21,444 bases of DNA from Streptococcus parasanguinis (GCA_018377375.1 JAGZZN010000031.1:1-21444); one strand, 5' to 3'; positions 1 to 7,581 are shown, numbered from the stretch's first letter. Numbers and translations are program-made. Notes: generated by a model from the sequence alone, not told the origin.

Positions 1-1
1 T

Positions 2-910
2 ATCAAACAATTTGTCGATGACCACAAGGAACAATTAGGGATTTTAAAGGCTTTGGGCTATAGCAATGGCCAGTTGGCGAAACGATTTTGGGCTTTTGGC
101 CTCAGTTTTGGAGTTGGAGCGCTTCTTGGCTATTTCGCTTCTTTTCTTATGATGGGTCATTTTTATGACTTTCGCAATGAGAAGGGGATTCTGCCAGACA
201 TTACCATTCATTTTCATTGGCAACTCTTGCTTGCTTTGGTGATGCTACCAACGATTTTCTTTATGGTTCTTGCGATTGGTTATGCTAGAAGACAACTCCA
301 AACGCCGGCCCTTCGCCTATTGAAAAAATCTTCAACACCGATTAAGGTCAAAAGGAGAAAGAGGGCTCCTAAGAAAGAGAAATCCTTCCTAAAAGAGCTG
401 TCTTCGTCGCTGATTTGGGGGAGAAAATCGATCTTGTTTTTTGTGATCTTTGGCTCCATGTGTTTCGCGGCCATGGTTCAATTGTCTTTTGGCCTAAGGG
501 ACTACACAGATGACATCATTCAAACGATGATGATTATGATTGGTTTGATCCTTTCTTTCTCGATTCTCTTTTTGTCATTGGGGATTGTAGTCTCAGAAAG
601 TCGCGAAACCTTGGCTCTTATGAAGGCTTTTGGCTACACCGATCGTGAATGCCAAAGTCATATTCTCGCACCCTATCGTTTCTGGGCTTATCTAGGATTC
701 ATTCTTGGAACTGCTTATCAATATGGCATCATGGAAATTTTGATTGGTGTGATCAAAGACACGGTACCTGAAAAGATTGAGCACAACTTTGACTGGAATG
801 TGTGCTTTTGGACCTTGCTCGGTTTTGCGGTGGTTTATGAAAGCCTCTTTTATCTATCCAATAGAAAACTCCAAAAACAAACCATCAAAGAAGTACTCTT
901 AGCAGAATGA
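2..910 (+). CDS. FtsX-family ABC transporter permease, 3' part
   Basis: Only the last 302 codons are visible; the frame is open from base 2 and the true start lies left of the window. The TTG at 53 is internal, since the residues just before it (LGILKALGYS) are the conserved cytoplasmic segment of FtsX/MacB-type permeases. A related segment (LALMKAFGYTDRE, bases 613-651) occurs later, so the protein carries two copies of the core unit, as in long FtsX permeases. About six hydrophobic segments are visible, split by a very basic linker (bases 341-390, rich in K and R). By family this is the membrane subunit of an ABC system that exports substrates or transmits force to the cell wall; the ATPase subunit should be encoded just upstream. 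The substrate cannot be told. A terminator follows the stop at once, so this is the last gene of its operon. Confidence 0.85.
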   Translation: MKQFVDDHKEQLGILKALGYSNGQLAKRFWAFGLSFGVGALLGYFASFLMMGHFYDFRNEKGILPDITIHFHWQLLLALVMLPTIFFMVLAIGYARRQLQTPALRLLKKSSTPIKVKRRKRAPKKEKSFLKELSSSLIWGRKSILFFVIFGSMCFAAMVQLSFGLRDYTDDIIQTMMIMIGLILSFSILFLSLGIVVSESRETLALMKAFGYTDRECQSHILAPYRFWAYLGFILGTAYQYGIMEILIGVIKDTVPEKIEHNFDWNVCFWTLLGFAVVYESLFYLSNRKLQKQTIKEVLLAE

Positions 911-914
911 TCAG

Positions 915-943
915 AAAAGGTTGGGTTTCCCAGCCTTTTTCTT
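915..943 (+). terminator. Rho-independent terminator after the FtsX permease
   Basis: An 11-bp stem (915-925 with 929-939, one G-T pair) has a TTT loop and is followed by a T-rich tail. It starts 5 bases after the permease stop codon and separates that gene from the next promoter. Confidence 0.85.
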
Positions 944-953
944 ATGCAAGTCA

Positions 954-982
954 TTGACAAGGGAGGGCTTTTCCGCTATTCT
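954..982 (+). promoter_or_regulatory. Sigma-A promoter of the phosphodiesterase gene
   Basis: A perfect TTGACA at 954-959, a 17-base spacer and TATTCT at 977-982. Transcription should begin near 989, giving a 5' leader of about 25 nt before the ATG at 1014. No operator-like repeat is seen. Confidence 0.8.
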
Positions 983-1013
983 AGGGGAATAAAAGAAATG
1001 AAAGAGAGACAGC

Positions 1014-2777
1014 ATGAAACGGAGTTACTGGCAGGACCTGAAGGGGGCCTTTTACTTGATCTGGCGTAACAAATGGTCCTTTATCGCGATTGGGATTTTG
1101 CTACAATTTGTTGTTGGTATAGGAGCTGCGGCCTTGAGCTGGGTCTTTCATCTGGCAGTCTTGCTTGCGGGTCAGGCTAATATCGATAAGAACAACCTTG
1201 TCTCTGTTATGAGTCATCCCTTGAGTTTGCTGGCTCTTTTGGTCTTTATCATGTTCTTTGCTTTCTTGTTTATGCTAGAGATGCGGACCCTGATTTCGGT
1301 CATTTACCTATCGCGAACCGACCGACACTTGTCCTTTAAAAAGGTCTTGCGGCAATCATTTGGTCGTTTGAAGGATTTGTCGGGGAGAAACCTGCTTTAC
1401 TTTCTGCTCTATCTCCTTTTGACCTTGCCTGTTGCAGGTGTCTTGATTGGATCGACCTTGACAGATGGGCTTTACATTCCAACCTTTATCACAGGAGAGT
1501 TTGAAAAGACTACGATTGGCTCCATCGGGCTCTTTGTGGTGCAGCTGACCTTTATCTATCTTAATCTTCGCTTGATCTATACGGTCCCCAACCTCGTGGT
1601 GGAGGAGTTGCCATTTGGTCGTGCCTTGAAAAAAAGTTGGTCCATGACCAAAAGAGGGTGCTTTCGACTCTTATGGAGAATTCTGTCCTTTGAGTTTCTC
1701 TTAACCTTTCTAGGGATTTTATTGATTTTGGGTCTGGTCTTTACCTTGACCGTAATCGATAAAGAAGGCCAGTATTTCTGGGTGGAGACCATCTTTTTGG
1801 TCTTGATTCGGACCTTCCTATTTATTTTTACAGTCTTGACAAAGGTGGGGTCGCTCGGCATTATCTTGGATTCTGCATGGGAAGTACCGAGCCGATCGGT
1901 CATGCGCTCGAAAGGCAGTCGAAAGATGAAGGGGCTCTTTGCTCTGACAGTGATCTTTCTCATGGTCCAATCGGGGATCTCAGCCTTTGAACTGGCAACC
2001 TTAAAGGTGAATGACCAGGTCAAGCTCATCGCCCATCGAGGGGATGTCTCCAAAGGGGTAGAAAATTCCCTGGAAGCCCTAGAAGCAGCAGCCAAGGGAA
2101 AGGCAGCTTATGCGGAAATGGATATCCTTCTCACTAAGGACCATCAATTTGTCGTCATGCATGACTACAATCTCAAGCGTCTTGCTGGGGTGGACAAGGA
2201 TGTGAAAGACATGACCCTAGCTGAGGTGCAAGGCCTCAAGATTCAACAGGATGGACACACGAGTCATATCCCTTCATTTGATGAATATGTCAAACGGGCC
2301 AAGGAATTGAAGATGAAGCTCTTGGTCGAGCTTAAGCCCCATGGTGGGGAGCCTGCCAATTATGTGGATCTCTTCGTGCAGAAGATGCGGGAATTAGGGG
2401 TTGAAAAAGACTATCCGGCTATGTCTTTGGATCTGTCGGTCATGGAAAAGGTCGAGAAAAAAGCCCCTGAGATCAAGACCGGCTACGTCATTCCGATTCA
2501 ATTCGGCCGCTTTCAAAACGATTCGGTCGACTTCTTTGCGATTGAAGACTTTTCTTATCAGGAGGATTTGGTAACCCAGGCCCATGAGATGAAAAAAAAG
2601 CTCTATGTCTGGACCATCAATGACAAGCAGAAGTTGACCAAGTATTTGCAACAGCCCATTGATGGCTTGATTACGGATGAATTGACAGAGGCACAAAGAC
2701 TGAAAAAGGATTTGAAAGAAAACAAGTCCTACTTTGATCGCTTCTTGAATCTCGTCGCTACGTCTAAGGAAGAATAA
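1014..2777 (+). CDS. Membrane-anchored glycerophosphodiester phosphodiesterase
   Basis: This 587-residue protein has two parts. Residues 1 to about 335 are a multi-pass membrane domain with strongly hydrophobic stretches near 22-48, 68-90, 124-146, 170-190, 222-248 and 262-282, plus one more just before the enzyme domain (about 309-325); this resembles the glycerophosphodiesterase membrane-domain family. Residues from about 338 to 555 are a GDPD TIM-barrel enzyme: HRG at 341-343, EN at 353-354, the acidic pair E368/D370 and HD at 383-384 are the expected metal and catalytic residues, and all are present. The family hydrolyses glycerophosphodiesters to glycerol-3-phosphate and an alcohol. Because the enzyme is tethered, the substrate may be phospholipid-derived or (lipo)teichoic-acid-derived material, but this is inference. 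The last membrane helix fixes the side on which the enzyme sits, which I cannot settle. It is a single-gene unit with its own promoter; the start codon is supported by the promoter position and an AGAGAGA purine tract. Confidence 0.88.
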   Translation: MKRSYWQDLKGAFYLIWRNKWSFIAIGILLQFVVGIGAAALSWVFHLAVLLAGQANIDKNNLVSVMSHPLSLLALLVFIMFFAFLFMLEMRTLISVIYLSRTDRHLSFKKVLRQSFGRLKDLSGRNLLYFLLYLLLTLPVAGVLIGSTLTDGLYIPTFITGEFEKTTIGSIGLFVVQLTFIYLNLRLIYTVPNLVVEELPFGRALKKSWSMTKRGCFRLLWRILSFEFLLTFLGILLILGLVFTLTVIDKEGQYFWVETIFLVLIRTFLFIFTVLTKVGSLGIILDSAWEVPSRSVMRSKGSRKMKGLFALTVIFLMVQSGISAFELATLKVNDQVKLIAHRGDVSKGVENSLEALEAAAKGKAAYAEMDILLTKDHQFVVMHDYNLKRLAGVDKDVKDMTLAEVQGLKIQQDGHTSHIPSFDEYVKRAKELKMKLLVELKPHGGEPANYVDLFVQKMRELGVEKDYPAMSLDLSVMEKVEKKAPEIKTGYVIPIQFGRFQNDSVDFFAIEDFSYQEDLVTQAHEMKKKLYVWTINDKQKLTKYLQQPIDGLITDELTEAQRLKKDLKENKSYFDRFLNLVATSKEE

Positions 2778-2793
2778 GACAGGATACGCATAG

Positions 2794-2974
2794 AGAGAGT
2801 GGGACAGAAATCGGTAATTCGTTAGAATTCGATTTCGTCGTCCCACCTCCGCACAGTTGAGTAGGGCTGTAAAAGCTGATAAAATCAGCGTAGTAGAGCC
2901 CACTCAGCCACTGCGTCTTGCTCGACAATCCAAAAACAATTGAGAGGCTAGGACTTTTGTCCCAGCCTCTTTTG
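2794..2974 (+). repeat. 180-bp three-hairpin intergenic repeat, copy 1
   Basis: It begins 16 bases after the phosphodiesterase stop. Its first 169 bases match 21275-21444 with only three differences (one inserted G, two substitutions). Three hairpins are visible. The first is a long stem in which GTGGGAC (2799-2805) pairs with GTCCCAC (2840-2846), GAAATCG with CGATTTC, and AATTC with GAATT around a GTTA loop. The second has TGAGT and GGGCT pairing with AGCCC and ACTCA, with GCTGAT/ATCAGC inside (about 2868-2908). The third is a terminator-like stem at 2942-2974. I recall similar sequences behind genes of oral streptococci, but I cannot name the family or verify this here. It does not match BOX or RUP as I remember them. 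No protein is supported in it. Confidence 0.85.
2942..2974 (+). terminator. Terminator formed by the 3' end of repeat copy 1
   Basis: AGAGGCT-A-GGAC at 2943-2954 pairs with GTCC-C-AGCCTCT at 2959-2970, with one mismatch and a TTTT loop, and runs into TTTT. It is the only terminator-like stem between the phosphodiesterase and the ABC operon, so the repeat probably provides transcription termination for the upstream gene. Confidence 0.7.
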
Positions 2975-3012
2975 TACTAGATAAACAGAAAAACGGATGC
3001 TGTCTAAAAATC

Positions 3013-3041
3013 TTGCATTTTTTTGCAATTTAGGTTACAAT
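3013..3041 (+). promoter_or_regulatory. Promoter of the ABC exporter operon, with inverted repeat
   Basis: TTGCAT at 3013-3018, a 17-base spacer and TACAAT at 3036-3041. A small inverted repeat (TTGCA at 3013-3017, TGCAA at 3024-3028, six T between) overlaps the -35 box and spacer. It could be a regulator's operator or simply DNA bending; no regulator gene lies nearby. Confidence 0.65.
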
Positions 3042-3047
3042 GAAGAC

Positions 3048-3171
3048 TATAAAAAACGCGTAATCCCTAGGGTCTTTCCCTCAGGGAATTTTGTGTGTTT
3101 TGACCTATTTTCGGTGGAAATAAGATTTGCTTCTACCGCAGGAAAAAGTATGAATAACATTGGAGGTAATA
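3048..3171 (+). promoter_or_regulatory. Roughly 125-nt leader of the ABC exporter mRNA
   Basis: Between the promoter and the ATG at 3172 lies an unusually long leader. It holds a short GC stem (TTCCC 3076-3080 with GGGAA 3084-3088) followed by a T-rich run, with a competing possibility for the upstream TCCCT (3064-3068) to pair with AGGGA (3083-3087). A second stem has CGGTGGAA (3112-3119) facing TTCTACCG (3131-3138). Two alternative pairings before a T-rich stretch suggest attenuation, as is known for some streptococcal drug exporters, but neither stem is strong. I recognise no known riboswitch. Confidence 0.4.
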
Positions 3172-4917
3172 ATGATTCGATCCTTAATTTCCGAGATCAA
3201 AGAATTCAAGAAGCCCTCGATTTTGGCTTCCTTGTTCATGGTCTTTGAAGTCATGTTTGAGATTTCGATTCCCTTTGTCATGGCGAGTCTTTTGGACCAA
3301 GGTGTTCAACAAAGAAACATGAACAATATTTTGTTTTACGGTGGGCTCATGCTGATCTGTGCCTTTCTCTCCCTCTTTTGTGGGATGCAGTCTGCCCGTT
3401 ATGGCGCTTATGCATCGGCTGGTTTTGCTAAAAACCTTCGTCGGGCCATTTTCAAAAAGGTTCAAACCTTCTCATTTGAGAATATTGATCAGTTCTCATC
3501 AGGTGGGTTAGTCACTCGGATGATGACGGACGTAACCAATGTGCAAAATGCCTATCAAATGGTGATCCGGATCTGTGTAAGGGCACCGCTCAATTTGATC
3601 TTTGCCATTGTGGCTTGTTTCTTGATCAATCCGGAAATGGCCATGATCTTTGTCTATGTGACCATCTTTTTGGCAACTGTCTTAAGCATCATCATGAAGA
3701 TTGTGTATCCGCTCTTCACAGAAGTATTTGAAGCTTATGACAATCTCAACAACAGTATCCAAGAAAACATCACCAATATGCGGGTGGTGAAGTCTTACGT
3801 TAAGGAAGCAGATGAAACGGTTAAATTCAAGAAGGCTTCGCGTTTGATTTATAACATGTTTATGAAGGCTATCCGTGTCGTTGTCTTGAGTAGCCCAGCT
3901 ATGATGCTTTCCATGTATGCTTCTTTCCTTTTGATCTCTTGGATCGGGGCTCATCTGATCGTTGGTGGTCAACTCTCTACTGGGAATTTGACCTCTATGT
4001 TTAGCTACACCATGACCATTCTCATGTCGCTCATGATGTTTATGATGATCTTTGTCATGTTGTCGATTTCTATGGCCTCTGTCGAGCGGATCAATGAAGT
4101 CTTGACGACCAAAACGACGATTGACTCTCCAGAAAATGGGATCAAAGAAGTCGCTGATGGATCCATCAACTTTGAGGATGTGACCTTTGCTTATACCGAT
4201 GAAAATGGCGACAAGACCCATGTCTTGCAAGGGATTAACCTTTCCATTCGTTCAGGAGAAGTGATTGGTATCTTGGGAGGAACAGGATCAGGGAAATCAA
4301 GCTTGGTGCAGTTGATTCCTCGTCTCTATGATGTCGAGTCTGGTCGGGTGACAGTAGCAGGCCACGATGTCAAAGAATACGATCTTGATTCCCTTCGTAA
4401 GCAAGTGGCCATGGTTCTTCAGACCAATGTCCTTTTCTCTGGTACGATTAAAGAAAATATGCGCTGGGGAAATAAGGATGCGACAGATGAAGAGATCATC
4501 GCAGCTTGTAAGATTGCCCAAGCCGATGAATTTATTCAAGATTTCAAAGAGGGTTATGACACCATGATTGAGCGTGGGGGATCCAACGTCTCTGGTGGCC
4601 AACGCCAGCGTCTCTGTATCGCGCGTGCCCTTCTTATGAATCCGAAGATCTTGATCTTGGATGATTCGACTTCGGCAGTCGATACCAAGACAGATAGTTT
4701 GATCCGTCAAGGATTGGCAACCAGCTTGAAAGAGACGACCAAAATCATCATTGGTCAACGGATTTCCTCTATTCAAGATGCAGATCGTATTATTGTGATG
4801 AATGATGGCCAAATCGATGCGATCGGTCGTCACGAGGAATTGCTTGCGACCAATGCCATCTACCAAGAAGTATATGAAATGCAAACACAAGGGAAAGGAG
4901 AAGCAGATGAAAACTAA
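3172..4917 (+). CDS. Heterodimeric ABC exporter half-transporter, degenerate-site subunit
   Basis: A 581-residue type IV (exporter) half-transporter: six-helix membrane domain (residues about 15-310) and a C-terminal ATPase domain (about 335-570). Walker A is GGTGSGKSS at 369-377. The signature is VSGGQ (473-477). Walker B ends in DD, so D498 replaces the catalytic glutamate, and the switch histidine is Gln (Q529). This is the pattern of the non-hydrolysing subunit in heterodimers such as LmrC/LmrD and TM287/TM288. The start is the ATG at 3172, because TTGGAGG at 3160-3166 is its ribosome binding site; an in-frame TTG at 3160 lies inside that site. It overlaps the partner gene by 11 bases, which implies coupled synthesis. 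Family knowledge suggests export of drugs, lipids or peptides; the true substrate is unknown. Confidence 0.9.
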   Translation: MIRSLISEIKEFKKPSILASLFMVFEVMFEISIPFVMASLLDQGVQQRNMNNILFYGGLMLICAFLSLFCGMQSARYGAYASAGFAKNLRRAIFKKVQTFSFENIDQFSSGGLVTRMMTDVTNVQNAYQMVIRICVRAPLNLIFAIVACFLINPEMAMIFVYVTIFLATVLSIIMKIVYPLFTEVFEAYDNLNNSIQENITNMRVVKSYVKEADETVKFKKASRLIYNMFMKAIRVVVLSSPAMMLSMYASFLLISWIGAHLIVGGQLSTGNLTSMFSYTMTILMSLMMFMMIFVMLSISMASVERINEVLTTKTTIDSPENGIKEVADGSINFEDVTFAYTDENGDKTHVLQGINLSIRSGEVIGILGGTGSGKSSLVQLIPRLYDVESGRVTVAGHDVKEYDLDSLRKQVAMVLQTNVLFSGTIKENMRWGNKDATDEEIIAACKIAQADEFIQDFKEGYDTMIERGGSNVSGGQRQRLCIARALLMNPKILILDDSTSAVDTKTDSLIRQGLATSLKETTKIIIGQRISSIQDADRIIVMNDGQIDAIGRHEELLATNAIYQEVYEMQTQGKGEADEN

Positions 4918-6775
4918 GAAAAAAGCAAATCTAGGCTCTATCCTTCGCCTGCTCGACTTCCTTTGGAAAAACTACAAGGTATCCTTGATTGTTTCCTTTA
5001 TCTTAATCATTCTATCGTCTCTTGCGACGGTCAATGTAACAGCTTCGATTCAGTCCTTGGTCGATGTCTATGTGGAGCCCATGCTGACAAGCAATAGCCA
5101 TGATTTTGGACCGCTCTTGTCCTTCTTGACACGGGTTGGTTTGATCTGTTTGATCGGGGTCCTTGCCAACTATGGCTTTACCTTGATTATGGCAACTGTT
5201 TCACAAGACTCACTTAGAAGTCTTCGAAATCAGTTGTTTGCTCGCATGCAAAAACTGCCCGTTCGTTACTTTGATACCCACCAACACGGGGACATCATGT
5301 CTATCTATACCAATGATATTGATGCCCTTCGCCAAGCGATTGAACAATCCATTCCGCAACTCTTATCCTCAGCGATTACCATCCTTGGGGTAACGATTAC
5401 TATGCTGACGGTTAGTCCACTCTTGTTCTTGATTGTTCTTTTCATGGTCATCGTCATGGTCTTTATCATCAAGGATGTTTCTGGCAAGTCAGGTCGTTAC
5501 TTCGGGGCCCAACAAAAGAACTTGGGGATTGAAAATGGATTTATTGAAGAAATGATGACTGGTCAGAAAGTGGTTAAGGCCTTTGTGCACGAATCTGAAA
5601 GCATTGAAGATTTTGATCGGATCAATGACCAACTCTTTGAATCCTCTTATCTAGCCAATCGCTATGCCAATGTCCTCATGCCGATTCTTGGGAACTTGGG
5701 AAATGTTTCCTTTGTTCTGACGGCCTTGATCGGTGGACTTTTTGCCCTGAACAGCATCGGTGGCTTAACCATTGGTGGCCTCATGGCCTTTCTGCAATTG
5801 AACCGCTCCTTTACTGGTCCGATTGCTCAGGTTTCTCAACAATTGAATTTTGTCCTCATGGCCTTAGCTGGTGGTGATCGTATCTTTGACCTCTTGGATG
5901 AGGAAGAAGAAGTCGACCAAGGAAAAGTGACGTTGGTCAATTATGAACTGGTTGATGGGAAAATGGTCGAAACCGATCAGAAAACCAACAAATGGGCTTG
6001 GAAACACCCTCGTCCAAATGGAGATTACCAGCTTGTCAAGATGGTCGGAAATGTGGTCTTTGATGATGTTGATTTCTCTTATGATGGGAAAAAACAAATC
6101 CTTCATGGCATCAATCTTTATGCGGATAAGGGCCAAAAAGTGGCCTTTGTCGGAGCAACTGGTGCAGGAAAGACAACCATCACCAACCTGATCAATCGTT
6201 TCTATGATATTCAGTCTGGAATGATTAGTTATGATGGGATCGATATTAAATTGATCGAGAAAGATTCTCTGCGTCGTTCTCTTGGAATTGTTCTTCAAGA
6301 CACCCACTTATTTACTGGTACGATTGCAGAAAACATCGCTTACGGCCGTGCTGATGCAACGCGTGAGGAGATCCTTGAAGCGGCTCGGATTGCCAATGTG
6401 GATTCCTTTGTTAAGCACTTGGATCAGGGATATGAAACGGTCTTGACGGATGATGGGGCTGGCCTATCAAATGGTCAACGACAATTGATCGCCATTGCCC
6501 GTGCAGCCCTTGCCAATGCGCCAGTCTTGATTCTGGATGAAGCGACGTCTTCGATTGACTCGCGGACAGAGAAGATGGTGCAAGAAGGGATGGACCGCTT
6601 GATGGAAGGTCGGACAGTCTTTGTTATCGCCCACCGTCTATCGACGATTGTCAATTCCGATGTGATTATGGTAATGGACCACGGACGCATCATCGAGCGA
6701 GGCAACCATGCTTCCTTGATGGCAGAACGTGGCACCTATTACCGCTTGTACACCGGTGGACTTGAGATTGATTAA
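4907..6775 (+). CDS. Heterodimeric ABC exporter half-transporter, catalytic subunit
   Basis: A 622-residue partner of the preceding gene. It has a basic N-terminus, a six-helix membrane domain (about residues 20-330), an extra segment of about 45 residues (about 338-382) between membrane and ATPase domains, which is typical of the larger subunit in LmrD-like pairs, and an ATPase domain. Walker A GATGAGKTT is at 416-424, Walker B with catalytic E545 follows D544, and the switch histidine is H576. Its signature is LSNGQ (520-524) rather than LSGGQ. Combined with the partner, one ATP site is competent (this Walker A/B, E545 and H576 with the partner's SGGQ) and one is degenerate. The start at 4907 is chosen because AAAGGAG lies just upstream and the conserved N-terminus begins here; it sits inside the last codons of the partner. 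A terminator follows directly. Confidence 0.9.
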   Translation: MKTKKKANLGSILRLLDFLWKNYKVSLIVSFILIILSSLATVNVTASIQSLVDVYVEPMLTSNSHDFGPLLSFLTRVGLICLIGVLANYGFTLIMATVSQDSLRSLRNQLFARMQKLPVRYFDTHQHGDIMSIYTNDIDALRQAIEQSIPQLLSSAITILGVTITMLTVSPLLFLIVLFMVIVMVFIIKDVSGKSGRYFGAQQKNLGIENGFIEEMMTGQKVVKAFVHESESIEDFDRINDQLFESSYLANRYANVLMPILGNLGNVSFVLTALIGGLFALNSIGGLTIGGLMAFLQLNRSFTGPIAQVSQQLNFVLMALAGGDRIFDLLDEEEEVDQGKVTLVNYELVDGKMVETDQKTNKWAWKHPRPNGDYQLVKMVGNVVFDDVDFSYDGKKQILHGINLYADKGQKVAFVGATGAGKTTITNLINRFYDIQSGMISYDGIDIKLIEKDSLRRSLGIVLQDTHLFTGTIAENIAYGRADATREEILEAARIANVDSFVKHLDQGYETVLTDDGAGLSNGQRQLIAIARAALANAPVLILDEATSSIDSRTEKMVQEGMDRLMEGRTVFVIAHRLSTIVNSDVIMVMDHGRIIERGNHASLMAERGTYYRLYTGGLEID

Positions 6776-6778
6776 AGA

Positions 6779-6810
6779 AAAAAAGCTTGAGCGTTAGCTC
6801 AGGCTTTTTT
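6779..6810 (+). terminator. Terminator of the ABC exporter operon
   Basis: AAAAAAGC followed by TGAGC (6788-6792), loop GTTA, GCTCA (6797-6801) and GCTTTTTT. The stem is about 14 bp with one wobble pair and starts 4 bases after the stop. The A and T runs on both sides could make it work in both directions. Confidence 0.88.
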
Positions 6811-6833
6811 GGTTTATGGATAATGACTTCTTA

Positions 6834-7045
6834 GAAACTTTCCTTAGGTGAGTACGGACGTTAGGTGAAATTATCCAGTGGATGATTTCAGCAATCCAGG
6901 AAGTTCCATGACTAATTATTGAGCCCCTTCGCTCTTTAATTTCTGGGCTCAGGTTAAAACAGTTTCCCAAACTGTTTTACTCTCAAAATTCCTGAGTGCC
7001 TGAAACGTTATTGTTTCAGGCACTTTTCTCACAGCGGAAAGTCTC
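6834..7045 (+). repeat. Structured inverted-end repeat, copy 1 (212 bp)
   Basis: It is bounded by GAAACTTTCC (6834-6843) and GGAAAGTCTC (7036-7045), inverted with one mismatch. The first 28 bases and the last 118 bases (6928-7045) match the copy at 15052-15304, and the 66 bases between them are unrelated to that copy. Hairpins: TGAAAT/ATTTCA with TCC/GGA in the variable part (6866-6890), GAGCCC/GGGCTC (6921-6926 with 6945-6950), a 10-bp stem with CCC loop (6956-6965 with 6969-6978) and an 11-bp stem (6996-7006 with 7013-7023). No transposase or convincing reading frame lies inside. It looks like a non-autonomous mobile element or a structured RNA; I cannot name it. It fills most of the 323-base gap between the ABC operon and the convergent peroxidase gene. 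Confidence 0.8.
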
Positions 7046-7066
7046 GAAAATAAATAGCCATTCATC

Positions 7067-7096
7067 AAAAATCCTGACTACACTTTCAGGCTTTTT
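7067..7096 (-). terminator. Probable terminator of the peroxidase gene
   Basis: CCTGA (7073-7077) and TCAGG (7086-7090) form a short stem flanked by AAAAAT on one side and CTTTTT on the other. It lies 2 bases past the minus-strand stop, and the runs allow it to act in both directions. The stem is weak, so confidence is moderate. Confidence 0.6.
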
Positions 7097-7098
7097 GC

Positions 7099-7581
7099 TT
7101 ATTTCTCAAGTAATTCTTGGATCAAGTCTTCCATGGCAGCTGGTTCTGTTTTGGAGGAGAAGCGTTGGGCGACTTGGCCTTGTCGGTCGATGACAAATTT
7201 TGCGAAGTTCCATTCGATGCGTTTGCCTAGTGGCCCGGCAGCTTGGCTTTTAAGCCAGTCATAAAGAGGAAGGGCTTCTTTGCCATTGACCTTGGCTTTA
7301 GCGAATCGTGGGAAGGTGGTCTGGTAGTTGAGGCTACAGAAGTTATTGATTTCTTCTGCCGTTCCTGGTGCCTGCCCCATGAATTGGTTACAGGGAATGT
7401 CTAGGATTTCAAGCCCTTTTTCTTGGTAGCGCAGGTAGAGATCTTGCAGTCCTTGGTATTGCGGGGTTAGGCCACAACCTGTCGCCGTATTGACCACGAT
7501 AAGAACCTTACCTTGGTAGTGGGAAAGGGGAATTTCCTCCCCATTCTGGTTTTCTAAAGAAAAATCATAAATGCTAGTCAT
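7099..7581 (-). CDS. gpo: Glutathione peroxidase-like thiol peroxidase
   Basis: A 160-residue, full-length GPx/BtuE-family protein with a thioredoxin fold. The peroxidatic residue is Cys36 in NTATGCG (cysteine, not selenocysteine), followed by IPCNQF (62-67), Gln70 in the GQ-P-G motif, Cys82 in FCSLNY and WNF at 124-126, which complete the catalytic Cys-Gln-Trp/Asn set. It has no signal peptide and should be cytosolic. Bacterial members reduce hydrogen peroxide and organic peroxides, usually using thioredoxin; Cys82 is a candidate resolving cysteine. The start ATG has AAAGGA upstream at a suitable distance. It is a single gene, convergent with the ABC operon and divergent from rexB. It relates to oxidative-stress defence, needed in a catalase-negative genus that produces peroxide. 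Confidence 0.93.
   Translation of the reverse strand: MTSIYDFSLENQNGEEIPLSHYQGKVLIVVNTATGCGLTPQYQGLQDLYLRYQEKGLEILDIPCNQFMGQAPGTAEEINNFCSLNYQTTFPRFAKAKVNGKEALPLYDWLKSQAAGPLGKRIEWNFAKFVIDRQGQVAQRFSSKTEPAAMEDLIQELLEK

Noticed and set aside
2394..2903. A 169-codon minus-strand frame covering the end of the phosphodiesterase gene and the 180-bp repeat.
   Set aside because: It is antisense to a solid gene, lacks a ribosome binding site, and its first part is just the reverse of the structured repeat; the frame is not kept in repeat copy 2 because of the inserted G.
2997..3248. An 83-codon frame across the ABC operon promoter and leader.
   Set aside because: Its start lies upstream of the promoter -10 box, so the transcript would not contain it; the composition looks non-coding.
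4802..4906. An earlier start for the second ABC subunit.
   Set aside because: The ATG at 4907 has a good AAAGGAG site and begins the typical basic N-terminus; the extension lies inside the partner gene.
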